DNA of 19,437 nt, taken from contig JBKPSJ010000003.1 of the NCBI GenBank assembly GCA_046765875.1, positions 1 through 19,437 of the forward strand, read 5' to 3'. The notes under the pieces were generated by a model that was not told the origin of the DNA, did no database searches, and saw only the letters and a list, made by a program, of their open reading frames with translations. The DNA is from DASRHY01 sp046765875 (GTDB taxonomy: Bacteria; Actinomycetota; Actinomycetes; Propionibacteriales; Kribbellaceae). The position numbers and the translations under genes were made by a program. This document shows, one piece after another, positions 1 to 7,530 of this stretch. Numbering within the stretch: position 1 is the first letter of the stretch; every line of letters begins with the position of its first letter.

Positions 1-61
1 CGTCATGCCTGCACCCTAGGGCGTCGGCAGGACGCTGTGCTCCGGCCAGGAACGACCGGGA

Positions 62-223
62 TCACTCGGGCAGGTCGGTCAGGTCGAGCATCAGGTCGTC
101 GATGGCGACGCCCACCGGGTCGTCCACGGCCGGCTGGTCGACGAGCCGGAGCAGCGTTCCGAGCCGGTCCGCGACCTCGACCGCGACCGGATCATCGGAC
201 GGCGGCCCGTCGTGGTGCTCCAT
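62..223 (-). CDS. Small acidic hypothetical protein, 53 aa
   Basis: I do not recognise this protein. The reading frame starts at the ATG at 223-221 and ends in TGA at 62. An AAGGCAGG stretch just upstream of the start could serve as a ribosome binding site. Nearly every codon ends in G or C, as expected for a translated actinobacterial gene. The product is rich in Asp and Glu with alternating Val/Leu, has no signal peptide or membrane segment, and no Cys. It is divergent from the broken sigma gene starting at 344, with about 120 bases between the two starts. The frame stays open upstream of this ATG, but those residues have the Arg/Pro-rich look of antisense translation, so the short form is preferred. 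A chance ORF cannot be excluded. Confidence 0.45.
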   Translation of the reverse strand: MEHHDGPPSDDPVAVEVADRLGTLLRLVDQPAVDDPVGVAIDDLMLDLTDLPE

Positions 224-343
224 ACCTGCCTTATCGAGGCCCGGACCCTCGGTGTTTCGTCTTTTCGGGCCGGCCAACCATGTACGGTCCTCAGCGCATC
301 TTTGTCGGTAGCGGCTGTTCGGCCGCGGGATGAGGAGGGCGGC

Positions 344-570
344 ATGGGCAATACGGAGGAGTTCGCGGCTTTCGCCCACGCGCGGACGCAGTCGTTGTTC
401 CGGCTGTGCTGCCTGCTCGTCGGCGATCGCGGACTGGCCGAGGACCTGCTGCAGGAGTCGCTGACCAAGGCGTACGTCCACTGGCGCCGGCTCCGCGATC
501 CCGCCAAGGCCGACGCCTATACGCGCAAGGTCATCACGACCACCGCGATCGGATGGTGGCGGCGCCGGCT
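344..570 (+). pseudogene. Truncated SigE-family ECF sigma factor (region 2 only)
   Basis: The start is the ATG at 344, preceded by GAGGAGG at 332-338. The first ~75 residues match the N-terminal half of actinobacterial SigE-family sigma factors (about 170 aa): a FAHARTQSLFRLCCLLVGD helix, the AEDLLQESLTKAYVHW region 2 core that contacts core polymerase and the -10 element, then YTRKVITTTAIGWWRRR. After WWRRR the usual linker and the region 4 helix-turn-helix, which reads the -35 element, are absent. The frame runs on to a stop at 1138, but that tail is unrelated Ser/Arg/Pro-rich antiframe sequence. From about 560 the meaningful reading switches to another frame that encodes the gene normally found next to this sigma factor. 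The simplest reading is an internal deletion that removed the sigma C-terminus and the partner's N-terminus. It cannot act as a normal two-domain sigma factor. Confidence 0.75.
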
Positions 571-1506
571 CTCGACCTCGACCGGGTCGTCGCCGATGGG
601 AATCGCCGGATCCGCCGCCGGCGCGGCTTGGTCGTGGCCGCCACGGCCGCGGTGGTCGCCGGTGCCGTCGCGATCGCCTGGTCCGTCGTCCGGGTGGAGC
701 GGTCGGCCGGTCCGGTCGGCACACCGTTCCGCGACGCGCGCCCGACGTACTCGGCCGGAAGCACGATCCACTACGGCAACACGGTCGTCGAGGTCGGTCA
801 CCAGATCACGGCGCTCATCCAGACCGACACCGGGTTCGTCTTCACGACGCCGTCGGCGGAGGTCTTCCTTGCCGATGGCAAGCATGTCCGCAGGATCGGG
901 ACCACCGCCGGGCGACTCGTGGCCGACGACAGCGGGCCGTACGTCGGCTGGACCGACTCCGACTCGTACGTCGTCTACGACACCGCGGCGCGGCGAATGG
1001 TCGAGCATGACGGCGCCGGCCCCGGATCCGCGACCGTGGTCGCGATCGACGACGGCAACGTCTACCTTGCCAAGGCCGACGGGCTGCACCGGTGGAACCT
1101 GGCCGACAAGGCCGAGGACCTCATCGCTCCCGATGTGAGAGCGGAGGACGTGTTCGACGTCGCGGCCGGCCGATACGCCATCCTCGCGCCACCACGCCTG
1201 ACGACCCCGGGCGGGCCGCTGGTCCTGGTCAGCACAGACCCGACCGCCGACCGGGCACTGGTCGCCGGCACGACCGCAGACGTCTCCCCCGACGGGGCCA
1301 CGACGTGGGGCACCACCAGTTCTCACTTCGTCGAAGACGTGGTCACCGCGGCTGGGTCAGCCGACGACGTCGATCTGCTGACCTGCTCGATCCGCGCCGG
1401 GGCGTGCTCCGTCACCCAGCCGGACATCGCCAAGCTCAAGGCGGACGGTTCCGACCCAGGCTTCAGGTTGCCGAACGGCCAGCTCTGGTCCGGCGTCCGC
1501 GGCTAG
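553..1506 (+). CDS. Membrane-anchored beta-rich protein, sigma-factor partner, N-terminally shortened
   Basis: This is the partner protein that commonly follows SigE-family sigma genes in actinobacteria; its function is unknown, and an anti-sigma-like role is only inference. From the ATG at 553 it is 317 aa. A short cytoplasmic stretch ends in RRIRRRRG, followed by one transmembrane helix (about residues 25-45) and an extracytoplasmic domain. That domain has repeated short beta-like segments (VFTTPSAEVFLADGKHV, YVGWTDSDSYVVYDTAA, VYLAKADGLHRWNLADK) suggestive of a propeller-like fold. A pair of Cys lies near the C-terminus (LTCSIRAGACSV). Intact homologues usually have a longer cytoplasmic head. 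Here the head merges out of frame into the sigma remnant, and the 553 ATG has no good ribosome binding site, so translation would depend on coupling to the sigma frame. It may be a decaying gene. Confidence 0.6.
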   Translation: MVAAPALDLDRVVADGNRRIRRRRGLVVAATAAVVAGAVAIAWSVVRVERSAGPVGTPFRDARPTYSAGSTIHYGNTVVEVGHQITALIQTDTGFVFTTPSAEVFLADGKHVRRIGTTAGRLVADDSGPYVGWTDSDSYVVYDTAARRMVEHDGAGPGSATVVAIDDGNVYLAKADGLHRWNLADKAEDLIAPDVRAEDVFDVAAGRYAILAPPRLTTPGGPLVLVSTDPTADRALVAGTTADVSPDGATTWGTTSSHFVEDVVTAAGSADDVDLLTCSIRAGACSVTQPDIAKLKADGSDPGFRLPNGQLWSGVRG

Positions 1507-1524
1507 CCAGCCACCGAGTCGCGC

Positions 1525-4320
1525 TCAGACGTGTGTATGGGCGCGGGGGGCGCGTCGCGAGTTCCGGAGTTCCTTGCGCGAGCTGACGCCGAGCTTGGTG
1601 AACACCTTGCGCAGATGCCACTCGACCGTACGCGGGCTGATGAACAACTCCGCCGCGATCTCCGGGTTCGTACGCCCCTCGCCCACCATGCGGGCGATCT
1701 GCGCCTCCTGGGCGGTGAGCTCGTCGAGCGTTTCGACGCTGCGTTTGCGGACCTTCTCGCCGGTGGCCAGCAATTCCCGCCGGGCGCGTTCGGCGAAGCC
1801 GTCGGCACCCATGTCGGCGAACATCTGGTGGGCGGTACGCAACTGTTCCCTCGCGTCGACCCGCCGGCCCTGCCGCCGCAGCCACTCGCCGTACAGCAGA
1901 CAGTTCCTGGCCAGCCCGATGCGGATGCGGGTCCGGCCGAAGCGCTCGATCGCCTCGCGGTACAGCGGCTCGGCATCCGCGTCGTCGGTGATCAGCGCGC
2001 GACCACCGGCTTCGGCGGCGCGGGCCCACTCGGTCCCGGAGATGCGAGCCGTCTCCGCCAGCTTCTCCACCGCTGCGACGGCGGCCTCGTGCTGGTCGCT
2101 GCGAACGGCCGCCTCGACAAGCTCACCCAGCAACCACTCGTACGTACCGAGATCCTCGTGCTCGCAACCGGTCCTGGCCGCGTCGAATGCCTCTGCGTAC
2201 CGGCCCAGACCGTTGGACAGGACCGCCTGGGCGAGATAGCTGATGCTGAGCCCGATGCCTTCACCGCGGTGGCTCACGTCGGCGATCGTGGCCTCGATGA
2301 GCTCGGAGGCCAGGGCGTCGTCGCCGCGCCACGCCGCCAGCAGCACCGCGCCGTACGGCGCGACCTGCGCACCGGTCACGTCCATCACGGCCCGGACCTG
2401 CTGGCTGAGTGCGGTGCCCTCGTCGAACTCCCCGGCGACGACGTGGAGGACGATGCGCGCCCGGAGCGCGGCCGGAAGCACGATCAGCGCGCCGGTACGC
2501 CGGGCCAGGTCGACCTGCCGGGTCGCCAGCACGTACCAGCTCTCGTCATCCCTCAGGTCGTCGGCCACTCGTCCGGCGAGCCAGAACCAGCGCAGCGCGT
2601 CCTCGGTCGACACGGCTCCATCGCGGAGGGCGGCGATGGCCTGTTTCAGCACAGGCGCGGCGGCGGCACGCCCCTCGCTCACAAGCAGAGCCAGTCCGTC
2701 GAGGAGAAGGTCGGGAGCTTGGTTGGATGCCGACGGCCTGAGCCCGGCGCAGACCGCCTTGGCCGCCTCGAGCTGGGACTCGTCCCTTGCCAATCGCCCG
2801 ACACTCACGGTGGCGGCCAGCGCTTCGAGGTACGTACGGCGCGAAAGCTCCACGTCGAGCGGCTCGAGCTGCCGGGCCGCCTGCAGCAGCAGCAGCGGCG
2901 CGTCGTCGCCCCTGCGCAGGTCGGCCGCGAGCTGGGCGCGCAACAGGCCCGCCCGAGCCCGCTGCAGTTCGTCCAACGGTGTCGCCTCGGCCACCGCCAG
3001 CAGCGAAAGCGCTCCGTCCGCCGACCCGGCCCGCTGCTTGGTCTGCGCGGCGGCCAACGCCCGGCGTCCTCGCTGCGACGGGTCGCGGGTCAGCCGGGCC
3101 GCCTCCTCGAGAAGCGCCGCCGCGGCGGCCAGGCCACCTCGGGTCTGCGCCCGGGCCGCCGAGCGCTCCAATTCCTCGGCGACCGCGTCGTCGGGCTCCG
3201 CGGCGGCATGGGCCCGGTGCCAGGCCCGCCGATCCGGGTCGAGGCCCGGATCGGTGGCCTCCGCAAGCGCCCGGTGCGCCTCCCGCCGGTCTTCCGGCGA
3301 GGCGGCACGGTAGACGGCCGACCGTACGAGTGGGTGGTGGAACCGCACCTGTCCGACGAAGTCCACGAGTCCGGCTTCGACGGCAGGGGTCGCGGCGTCG
3401 ACACCCACGCCGAGCAGCCCGGCCGCCCGCCACACCAGCCCGGGATCACCGACCGGCTCGGCCGCGGCCACCAGGAGCAGCCGCCGGGTCCGCACCGGGA
3501 GTGGCTGCACGCGACTGCGGTAGCCGTCCTCGATGCGACCGGCCAACGCCAGCGGATCGGGCCGCCCGAACCCGCCCGCCAGTTCCTCAGGCGTCAGACC
3601 GCGCGGCAGTTCGAGCAACGCCAGCGGGTTCCCGTGCGTCTCGGCCACGATGCGGTCCCGGACCCGCTCGTCCATCGGACCGGTGACGACGGACACCAGC
3701 AGGTTCCGCGCCTCGTCGTCGTCCAGACCACGGACCACCAGCTCGTCGAGACCGCCGAGCGGACTGTCGCCGACCGGCTCGCGGACGGCGAAGACCAGCG
3801 CGACCGACTCGGCCACCAGCCGGCGCGCCACGAACGCGAGCGTCAGTAGCGAGGCGTCGTCGATCCATTGAGCGTCGTCGAGGATGCATACCAGCGGCTG
3901 CTTCTCGGCGGCGTCGGCGAGCAGCGTCAGAACGGCGAGGCCGACGTGGAACCGATCCGGGGCATCGCCGGAGCGGAGGCCGAACGCCGATGCGAGCGCC
4001 TCACGCTGCGGCCCGGGGAGCCGGTCGAGATGGCCGAGAAAGGGTCCGCAGAGCTGGTGCAGACCGGCGAAGGCAAGTTCCATCTCGGACTCGACCCCGG
4101 CCGCCCGGGCGATTCGGCACCCGGTGGCACTGCCCGCGAGATAGTCCAGCAGGGCCGATTTGCCGATACCCGCGTCTCCGCGCACCATCAGGGCCCGGCT
4201 GTCGCCCGCCCGTACGTCGGTCAGAAGCTGATCGAGCACCGCACACTCGGCATCGCGACCGCGCAGTCCGGGCCTCCCCCTGTGCGGCCCTTGCTCAACG
4301 TCACGGCTCGAGGTGGGCAT
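1525..4320 (-). CDS. LAL-family transcriptional regulator: AAA ATPase with C-terminal LuxR HTH, 931 aa
   Basis: Large ATP-binding LuxR-type regulator (MalT/LAL class). An N-terminal STAND/AAA ATPase domain carries Walker A GDAGIGKS (residues 48-55) and Walker B LVCILDDAQWID (about 143-154). Next is a long alpha-helical repeat region, presumably the ligand or partner sensor. The C-terminal LuxR helix-turn-helix spans about 868-931 (LTAQEAQIARMV, TNPEIAAELFISPRTVEWHL, KVFTKLGVSSRKEL). The length is usual for the family. I chose the ATG at 4320 because AGGA sits 5 bases before it. An in-frame ATG at 4341 directly abuts a run of G and has no proper spacing. The gene is divergent from the VOC-SRPBCC-MBL cassette beginning at 4460, about 140 bases away, so it is a natural candidate to control that cassette; this is inference from position. 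Its 3' end converges with the gene ending at 1506. Confidence 0.93.
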   Translation of the reverse strand: MPTSSRDVEQGPHRGRPGLRGRDAECAVLDQLLTDVRAGDSRALMVRGDAGIGKSALLDYLAGSATGCRIARAAGVESEMELAFAGLHQLCGPFLGHLDRLPGPQREALASAFGLRSGDAPDRFHVGLAVLTLLADAAEKQPLVCILDDAQWIDDASLLTLAFVARRLVAESVALVFAVREPVGDSPLGGLDELVVRGLDDDEARNLLVSVVTGPMDERVRDRIVAETHGNPLALLELPRGLTPEELAGGFGRPDPLALAGRIEDGYRSRVQPLPVRTRRLLLVAAAEPVGDPGLVWRAAGLLGVGVDAATPAVEAGLVDFVGQVRFHHPLVRSAVYRAASPEDRREAHRALAEATDPGLDPDRRAWHRAHAAAEPDDAVAEELERSAARAQTRGGLAAAAALLEEAARLTRDPSQRGRRALAAAQTKQRAGSADGALSLLAVAEATPLDELQRARAGLLRAQLAADLRRGDDAPLLLLQAARQLEPLDVELSRRTYLEALAATVSVGRLARDESQLEAAKAVCAGLRPSASNQAPDLLLDGLALLVSEGRAAAAPVLKQAIAALRDGAVSTEDALRWFWLAGRVADDLRDDESWYVLATRQVDLARRTGALIVLPAALRARIVLHVVAGEFDEGTALSQQVRAVMDVTGAQVAPYGAVLLAAWRGDDALASELIEATIADVSHRGEGIGLSISYLAQAVLSNGLGRYAEAFDAARTGCEHEDLGTYEWLLGELVEAAVRSDQHEAAVAAVEKLAETARISGTEWARAAEAGGRALITDDADAEPLYREAIERFGRTRIRIGLARNCLLYGEWLRRQGRRVDAREQLRTAHQMFADMGADGFAERARRELLATGEKVRKRSVETLDELTAQEAQIARMVGEGRTNPEIAAELFISPRTVEWHLRKVFTKLGVSSRKELRNSRRAPRAHTHV

Positions 4321-4459
4321 CGCGATCCTGAGCCTAGGCATCCCCCCTCATCGTGGCAACAAGCGCCCGTACCCGGGCATAGACCAGGGACTTTCGCTGG
4401 TGCAACTGCGCGATCTCCGAGCGAAGCTCGTCATTGAAAGCAAAACGAGGAGGCAAAAC
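4321..4459. promoter_or_regulatory. Divergent intergenic control region between LAL regulator and VOC cassette
   Basis: This 139-base gap must hold both promoters. I see an inverted repeat TTCGCT (4393-4398) / AGCGAA (4420-4425) with a 21-base spacer, and an overlapping small hairpin CGAGC-GAA-GCTCG (4418-4430). Either could be an operator or 5'-leader structure. No convincing -35/-10 pair was found on either strand. The strong GAGGAGG at 4447-4453 sets the VOC start. Confidence 0.3.
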
Positions 4460-5134
4460 ATGAACACCACCGAAACCAGCACCGTCGACAGGGCCGTGGA
4501 CACCGGTCTGGCCGACCTGAAGTTCGAGGCCGCAGTCATCCCCGTCGCGGACGTCGACCGCGCGAAGACGTTCTACACCGGCCTCGGCTGGAGGCTCGAC
4601 GCGGACTTCGCGTTCGAGAACGGCTTCCGGGTCGTCCAGTTCACCCCGCCGGGCTCCGGGACGTCGGTCCAGTTCGGATCCAACATCACCACCGCCGAAC
4701 CCGGTTCGGCTCAGGGCCTTTACCTGGTCGTCACCGACATCCAGGCCGCCCGCGACCAGCTCGTCGCCCGCGGTGCCGACGTCAGCGAGGTATTCCACCC
4801 CGGCGCTCCGGGTGCCCAGTTCAAGCCGGCCGATACGACCGGCCGCGTGAGTGGGACGGCGGACGACAACGCCAGCTACGGCTCGTTCGCCACGTTCAGC
4901 GACCCAGACGGCAACACGTGGCTGCTGCAGGAGGTCACCACCCGGCTGCCCGGCCGCATCGTCGCCACCCAGACGGCGTACGTCTCGGTCTACGACCTGA
5001 GCAAGGCGCTGCAGCGCGCGGCGACCGCTCATGGTGAGCACGAGAAGCGCACCGGCGAGTACGACGAGAACTGGCCGGACTGGTACGCCGCCTACATGGT
5101 TGCCGAGCAATCAGGCACCCAACTGCCGCTGTAG
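4460..5134 (+). CDS. VOC-family (glyoxalase/bleomycin-resistance fold) protein with C-terminal extension, 224 aa
   Basis: The start is ATG 4460 with GAGGAGG seven bases upstream; the frame is open further 5' but only this start has a ribosome binding site. Residues ~22-165 form a VOC domain (VIPVADVDRAKTFYTGLGW near 26-44, FSDPDGNTWLLQEV near 146-159). The positions that carry His/Glu metal ligands in glyoxalase I are not His/Glu here (FEAAVIPV, SVQFG, LYLVV, WLLQEV), so a classical metal-dependent glyoxalase is unlikely. A ~55-residue C-terminal extension contains HGEHEKRTGEYDENWPDWYA; I recall this module on other actinobacterial VOC proteins, function unknown. It is the first gene of a cassette with the SRPBCC gene (29-base gap) and the MBL hydrolase. 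It may bind or turn over a small hydrophobic molecule; substrate unknown. Confidence 0.88.
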   Translation: MNTTETSTVDRAVDTGLADLKFEAAVIPVADVDRAKTFYTGLGWRLDADFAFENGFRVVQFTPPGSGTSVQFGSNITTAEPGSAQGLYLVVTDIQAARDQLVARGADVSEVFHPGAPGAQFKPADTTGRVSGTADDNASYGSFATFSDPDGNTWLLQEVTTRLPGRIVATQTAYVSVYDLSKALQRAATAHGEHEKRTGEYDENWPDWYAAYMVAEQSGTQLPL

Positions 5135-5163
5135 ACCATTTCGAACTCAAAGGAGACATAGAC

Positions 5164-5625
5164 ATGTCCACACTGCACTTCCACTACACGACCACCGCGA
5201 CTCCGGAGCAGTTCCTCGCCGGACTCACCGACTTCGGGCCGGGCCGGGAGAAGCTGTTCGGCAACAGCGCCGACAAGTACCTCAAGGTGCACGACCAGGG
5301 GCCCACGTTCGCCGACGTCACCGAAGGCTCGGGCGGGATCTGGGAGCGCCTGCGCTACGACTGGTCCGACCCGCACCGGATCGTCATGACGACCACCGAC
5401 TCCAACACTTGGGGCGGCGCGTCGGGCCACACCTACACGCTGACCACGAACCCCGACGGTACGACCGACCTCGACGCGGTCGTCGTCCGCGAGGGCAAGA
5501 ACCTCAAGGGACGAGTGATCGGAGCCGTTGTCGGCACCGTCGGCAAGGGTGTTCTCGACAAGGCACTGGGCAAGACCGTCAAGGCCATCGAGGCCCGGTA
5601 CGCGAATGACAGCGCGGCCAACTGA
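5164..5625 (+). CDS. SRPBCC-family (START/Bet v 1-like) protein, 153 aa
   Basis: Start ATG 5164 is preceded by AAGGAG, 29 bases after the VOC stop. The length and pattern fit the SRPBCC ligand-binding fold. An N-terminal beta strand (STLHFHYTTTATPEQF) leads to a helix, then antiparallel strands (FADVTEGSGGIWERLRYDW, RIVMTTTDSNTW, HTYTLTTNPDGTTDLDAVVV). A long amphipathic C-terminal helix (GVLDKALGKTVKAIEARY) would close the hydrophobic cavity. There is no signal peptide, so it is cytoplasmic. Such proteins bind hydrophobic ligands or act as cyclases or hydrolases; nothing in the sequence defines the ligand. Its place between a VOC protein and an MBL hydrolase suggests a shared small-molecule substrate, which is inference. 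The family assignment rests on fold-like pattern and size, less firmly than for its neighbours. Confidence 0.75.
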   Translation: MSTLHFHYTTTATPEQFLAGLTDFGPGREKLFGNSADKYLKVHDQGPTFADVTEGSGGIWERLRYDWSDPHRIVMTTTDSNTWGGASGHTYTLTTNPDGTTDLDAVVVREGKNLKGRVIGAVVGTVGKGVLDKALGKTVKAIEARYANDSAAN

Positions 5626-5640
5626 GCCGGACATTTCCTC

Positions 5641-5675
5641 GAGGCGCATGGCGGGACGGACCCGCCATGCGCCTC
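5641..5675 (+). terminator. Perfect 15-bp inverted repeat (hairpin) between SRPBCC and MBL genes
   Basis: GAGGCGCATGGCGGG (5641-5655), loop ACGGA, then CCCGCCATGCGCCTC (5661-5675) form a perfect 15-bp GC-rich stem with a 5-base loop. No U-tract follows; instead the AAGGAG of the MBL gene begins about 8 bases after the stem. It may be a partial terminator, an RNA stabiliser that sets unequal expression in the cassette, or a protein-binding palindrome. Confidence 0.75.
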
Positions 5676-5695
5676 AGCCATCCAAGGAGCATCCG

Positions 5696-6583
5696 ATGAC
5701 AGATCTCAGCTACGAGGTATTCGTGAACGATCCACCGCCACAGGAGGGTCTTCTCCCGAATGGAGAGCCGAAGCAGTTCTCTCCGCAGGCCAGCACACTG
5801 ATCTACGGTGCCGAGGACGCGGTACTGACCGACCCGGGCCTGACGGTGGATCAGGCCAAGGCGCTCGGCGACTGGGTCGCCGCCAAGGGCCGCAACCTCA
5901 CCGACATCTTCATCACCCACGGCCACGGCGATCACTGGTTCGCCGCCGGCCTGCTGGCCGAACGGTTCGGCGCGCGTGTCGTCGCCTCGGCGGGCACGAT
6001 CGCGCAGATGCACGGCAGTGTCGCCACGCGGCCGTTGCTCTGGGACAAGCTGTACCCGGGACTGGTCCCGCCGTCGCCCGTGACCGCCGCGACGGTGCCG
6101 GACAACCGGTTCACGCTCGAGGGACACGAACTGGCGATCGTCGAGGTCGGCCACTCCGACAGTGCGGACACCAGCGTCCTACACGTCCCGGACCTTGGCC
6201 TCGTCGTCGCCGGGGACGTGATCTACAACGGCGTTCACATGTACGTCGCACAGAGCGCCGCCGTCGGTGGTTTCGACCCGTGGCGGGATGCGATCGACAA
6301 GGTCGCGGCACTCGAACCCCGGCACATCGTCGCCGGCCACCAGAACGAGCGCCGCGACGACGACGCCGGCCGGACCATCGCGGAGACCCGGCGATACCTG
6401 GACGACGCCGAACAGTTCCTGCAGACCGCGACGACCGCCGTCGACTTCTTCAACGCCCAGATCGACAGGTACCCGGAGCACCTCGGGCGGATGGTCCTGT
6501 GGGTCAGCGCCAGAGCGCTCTACGACGTACACGAGAACCCCGAGGGGAATCTCGGCCAGCTCATTCTCAACGCCTGGTTGTAA
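5696..6583 (+). CDS. Metallo-beta-lactamase-fold hydrolase, 295 aa
   Basis: Cytoplasmic MBL-superfamily hydrolase. The start ATG 5696 follows AAGGAG at 5684-5689; the frame is open upstream but that part overlaps the SRPBCC gene and the hairpin. Metal-binding motifs are complete: HGHGDH at residues 75-80, a candidate third ligand in GHSDS at 152-156, the bridging Asp in AGDVIYNG near 172-179, and a final His in VAGHQNE near 213-218. This fits a di-metal hydrolase of esters, lactones or thioesters. The C-terminal third (ETRRYLDDAEQFLQTATTAVDFFNA onward) is helical and could form a substrate lid. Substrate is unknown. It is the last gene of the cassette that faces the LAL regulator, separated from the SRPBCC gene by a strong hairpin, so its expression may differ from the first two genes. 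Confidence 0.92.
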   Translation: MTDLSYEVFVNDPPPQEGLLPNGEPKQFSPQASTLIYGAEDAVLTDPGLTVDQAKALGDWVAAKGRNLTDIFITHGHGDHWFAAGLLAERFGARVVASAGTIAQMHGSVATRPLLWDKLYPGLVPPSPVTAATVPDNRFTLEGHELAIVEVGHSDSADTSVLHVPDLGLVVAGDVIYNGVHMYVAQSAAVGGFDPWRDAIDKVAALEPRHIVAGHQNERRDDDAGRTIAETRRYLDDAEQFLQTATTAVDFFNAQIDRYPEHLGRMVLWVSARALYDVHENPEGNLGQLILNAWL

Positions 6584-6690
6584 CCGCCCGCCGGCCGCGG
6601 GCCAGGGATCACCCGGGGGTCTGACCAGTGGATGGCACGGGCGCGACCCAGGCCCGTACGCGGGACCGTCGGTGCAAGGAGGTAGTGATC

Positions 6691-7422
6691 ATGAACAGGA
6701 CTTCGGTTAGCACCAACGGTCGACGCAGGATGCGCCCGGCCGCAGACCACACCGCAATGACACAGGTCAGGACGGACCTCGTAGCCCGGCTCGCGACCGT
6801 GCCGGGCCTGGTTCGCCCGGGCATCTCGTCCTGGGACATGAAGACCCGGCTCCCGCTGCACCCGCTGTCCATCGAGAACGCGTACGGCGACCCCAGGCTG
6901 CTGAACGCCCTCGCGGTCCCCGGAGCGGACTTCGCCCGCCGGCTGGGCGTGGACGTCGTCGTCGGCGCCGAGACCGGCGGCATCCCGCTCGCGGCGGCGG
7001 TGTCGCTGGCCGGCGGCCTGCCGTTCGCGTTCGTACGCAAGCCCGGGTACGTGGGACACGAAGACCACGAACCACGAGTCCGGGGGGCGTCCGTGAAGGG
7101 CCTGCGGGTGCTGCTCGTCGACGACGCGGTCTCGTCCGGCAGTGCGGTCGAGGCTTTCACAAACGAGCTGCAGGCCGAGGGCGCGACCGTCGCCGGAGTC
7201 TTCACCCTGGTCGACATGCGCGACGTCGCGGCCTCGGTCTCGCCGGTGGCCGCCGCACTACCGACCGAGTCGATCGCCACGTATCTGCAGATACTCGACA
7301 CAGCGACCGAGCGGGGCGTACTCGACCCCACCGTCCACCAACTCGCCGTCGACGCGCTCGTCAACATGTGGAGCGACAACGACCCCCGCTGGTCTCTCCT
7401 CGCGCAAAAGCAGGCCTCGTAG
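6691..7422 (+). CDS. Type I phosphoribosyltransferase, orotate phosphoribosyltransferase-like, 243 aa
   Basis: Start ATG 6691 has an ideal AAGGAGG at 6676-6682. The PRPP-binding loop is RVLLVDDAVSSGS (about 139-151), the type I phosphoribosyltransferase signature with Ser-Ser where Thr-Thr or Thr-Ala is common. VVVGAETGGIPLAAAVS (about 90-105) and PFAFVRKPGYVGHEDH (about 111-126) resemble orotate phosphoribosyltransferase, which makes OMP from orotate and PRPP. The flexible catalytic loop of PyrE usually reads K-E-x-K-x-H-G; here it is changed (RKPGYVGHEDH), so orotate as substrate is uncertain. An N-terminal stretch of ~40 residues precedes the core. No other pyrimidine gene is nearby. It stands alone, about 107 bases after the MBL gene, and might be a salvage or specialised-metabolism PRTase. 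Confidence 0.85.
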   Translation: MNRTSVSTNGRRRMRPAADHTAMTQVRTDLVARLATVPGLVRPGISSWDMKTRLPLHPLSIENAYGDPRLLNALAVPGADFARRLGVDVVVGAETGGIPLAAAVSLAGGLPFAFVRKPGYVGHEDHEPRVRGASVKGLRVLLVDDAVSSGSAVEAFTNELQAEGATVAGVFTLVDMRDVAASVSPVAAALPTESIATYLQILDTATERGVLDPTVHQLAVDALVNMWSDNDPRWSLLAQKQAS

Positions 7423-7530
7423 CACGAAGGTGAGGGATCGCACCGCGGAGATGGGGGTTTGCTACCGATGTGATCGTGTGCCCACCGGACGGACCGTGGC
7501 TGCAACGACAAGTCCTGAAGGGGGAACGAA

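Noticed and set aside
1..61. CCTGC/GCAGG inverted repeat (8-12 and 27-31) as terminator of the 53-aa gene
   Set aside because: Only a 5-bp stem with a 14-base loop; too weak to claim.
62..724. Extended 220-residue version of the minus-strand small ORF
   Set aside because: The extra N-terminal part lies antisense to the sigma gene and is low-complexity Arg/Pro; only the last 53 residues look coding.
1531..3849. A 772-residue open frame antisense to the first LAL regulator
   Set aside because: It is rich in Arg, Gly, His and Pro with no domain signal. It arises from the G/C-ending codons of the real minus-strand gene, whose Walker and HTH motifs are clear.
4334..4460. Possible leader peptide before the LAL regulator (NDELRSEIAQLHQRKSLVYA...MRGDA, minus strand)
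   Set aside because: It reads like a helix but has no ATG or GTG start, only a TTG without a ribosome binding site, and its codon bias is weaker than the neighbours. Kept only as a curiosity.
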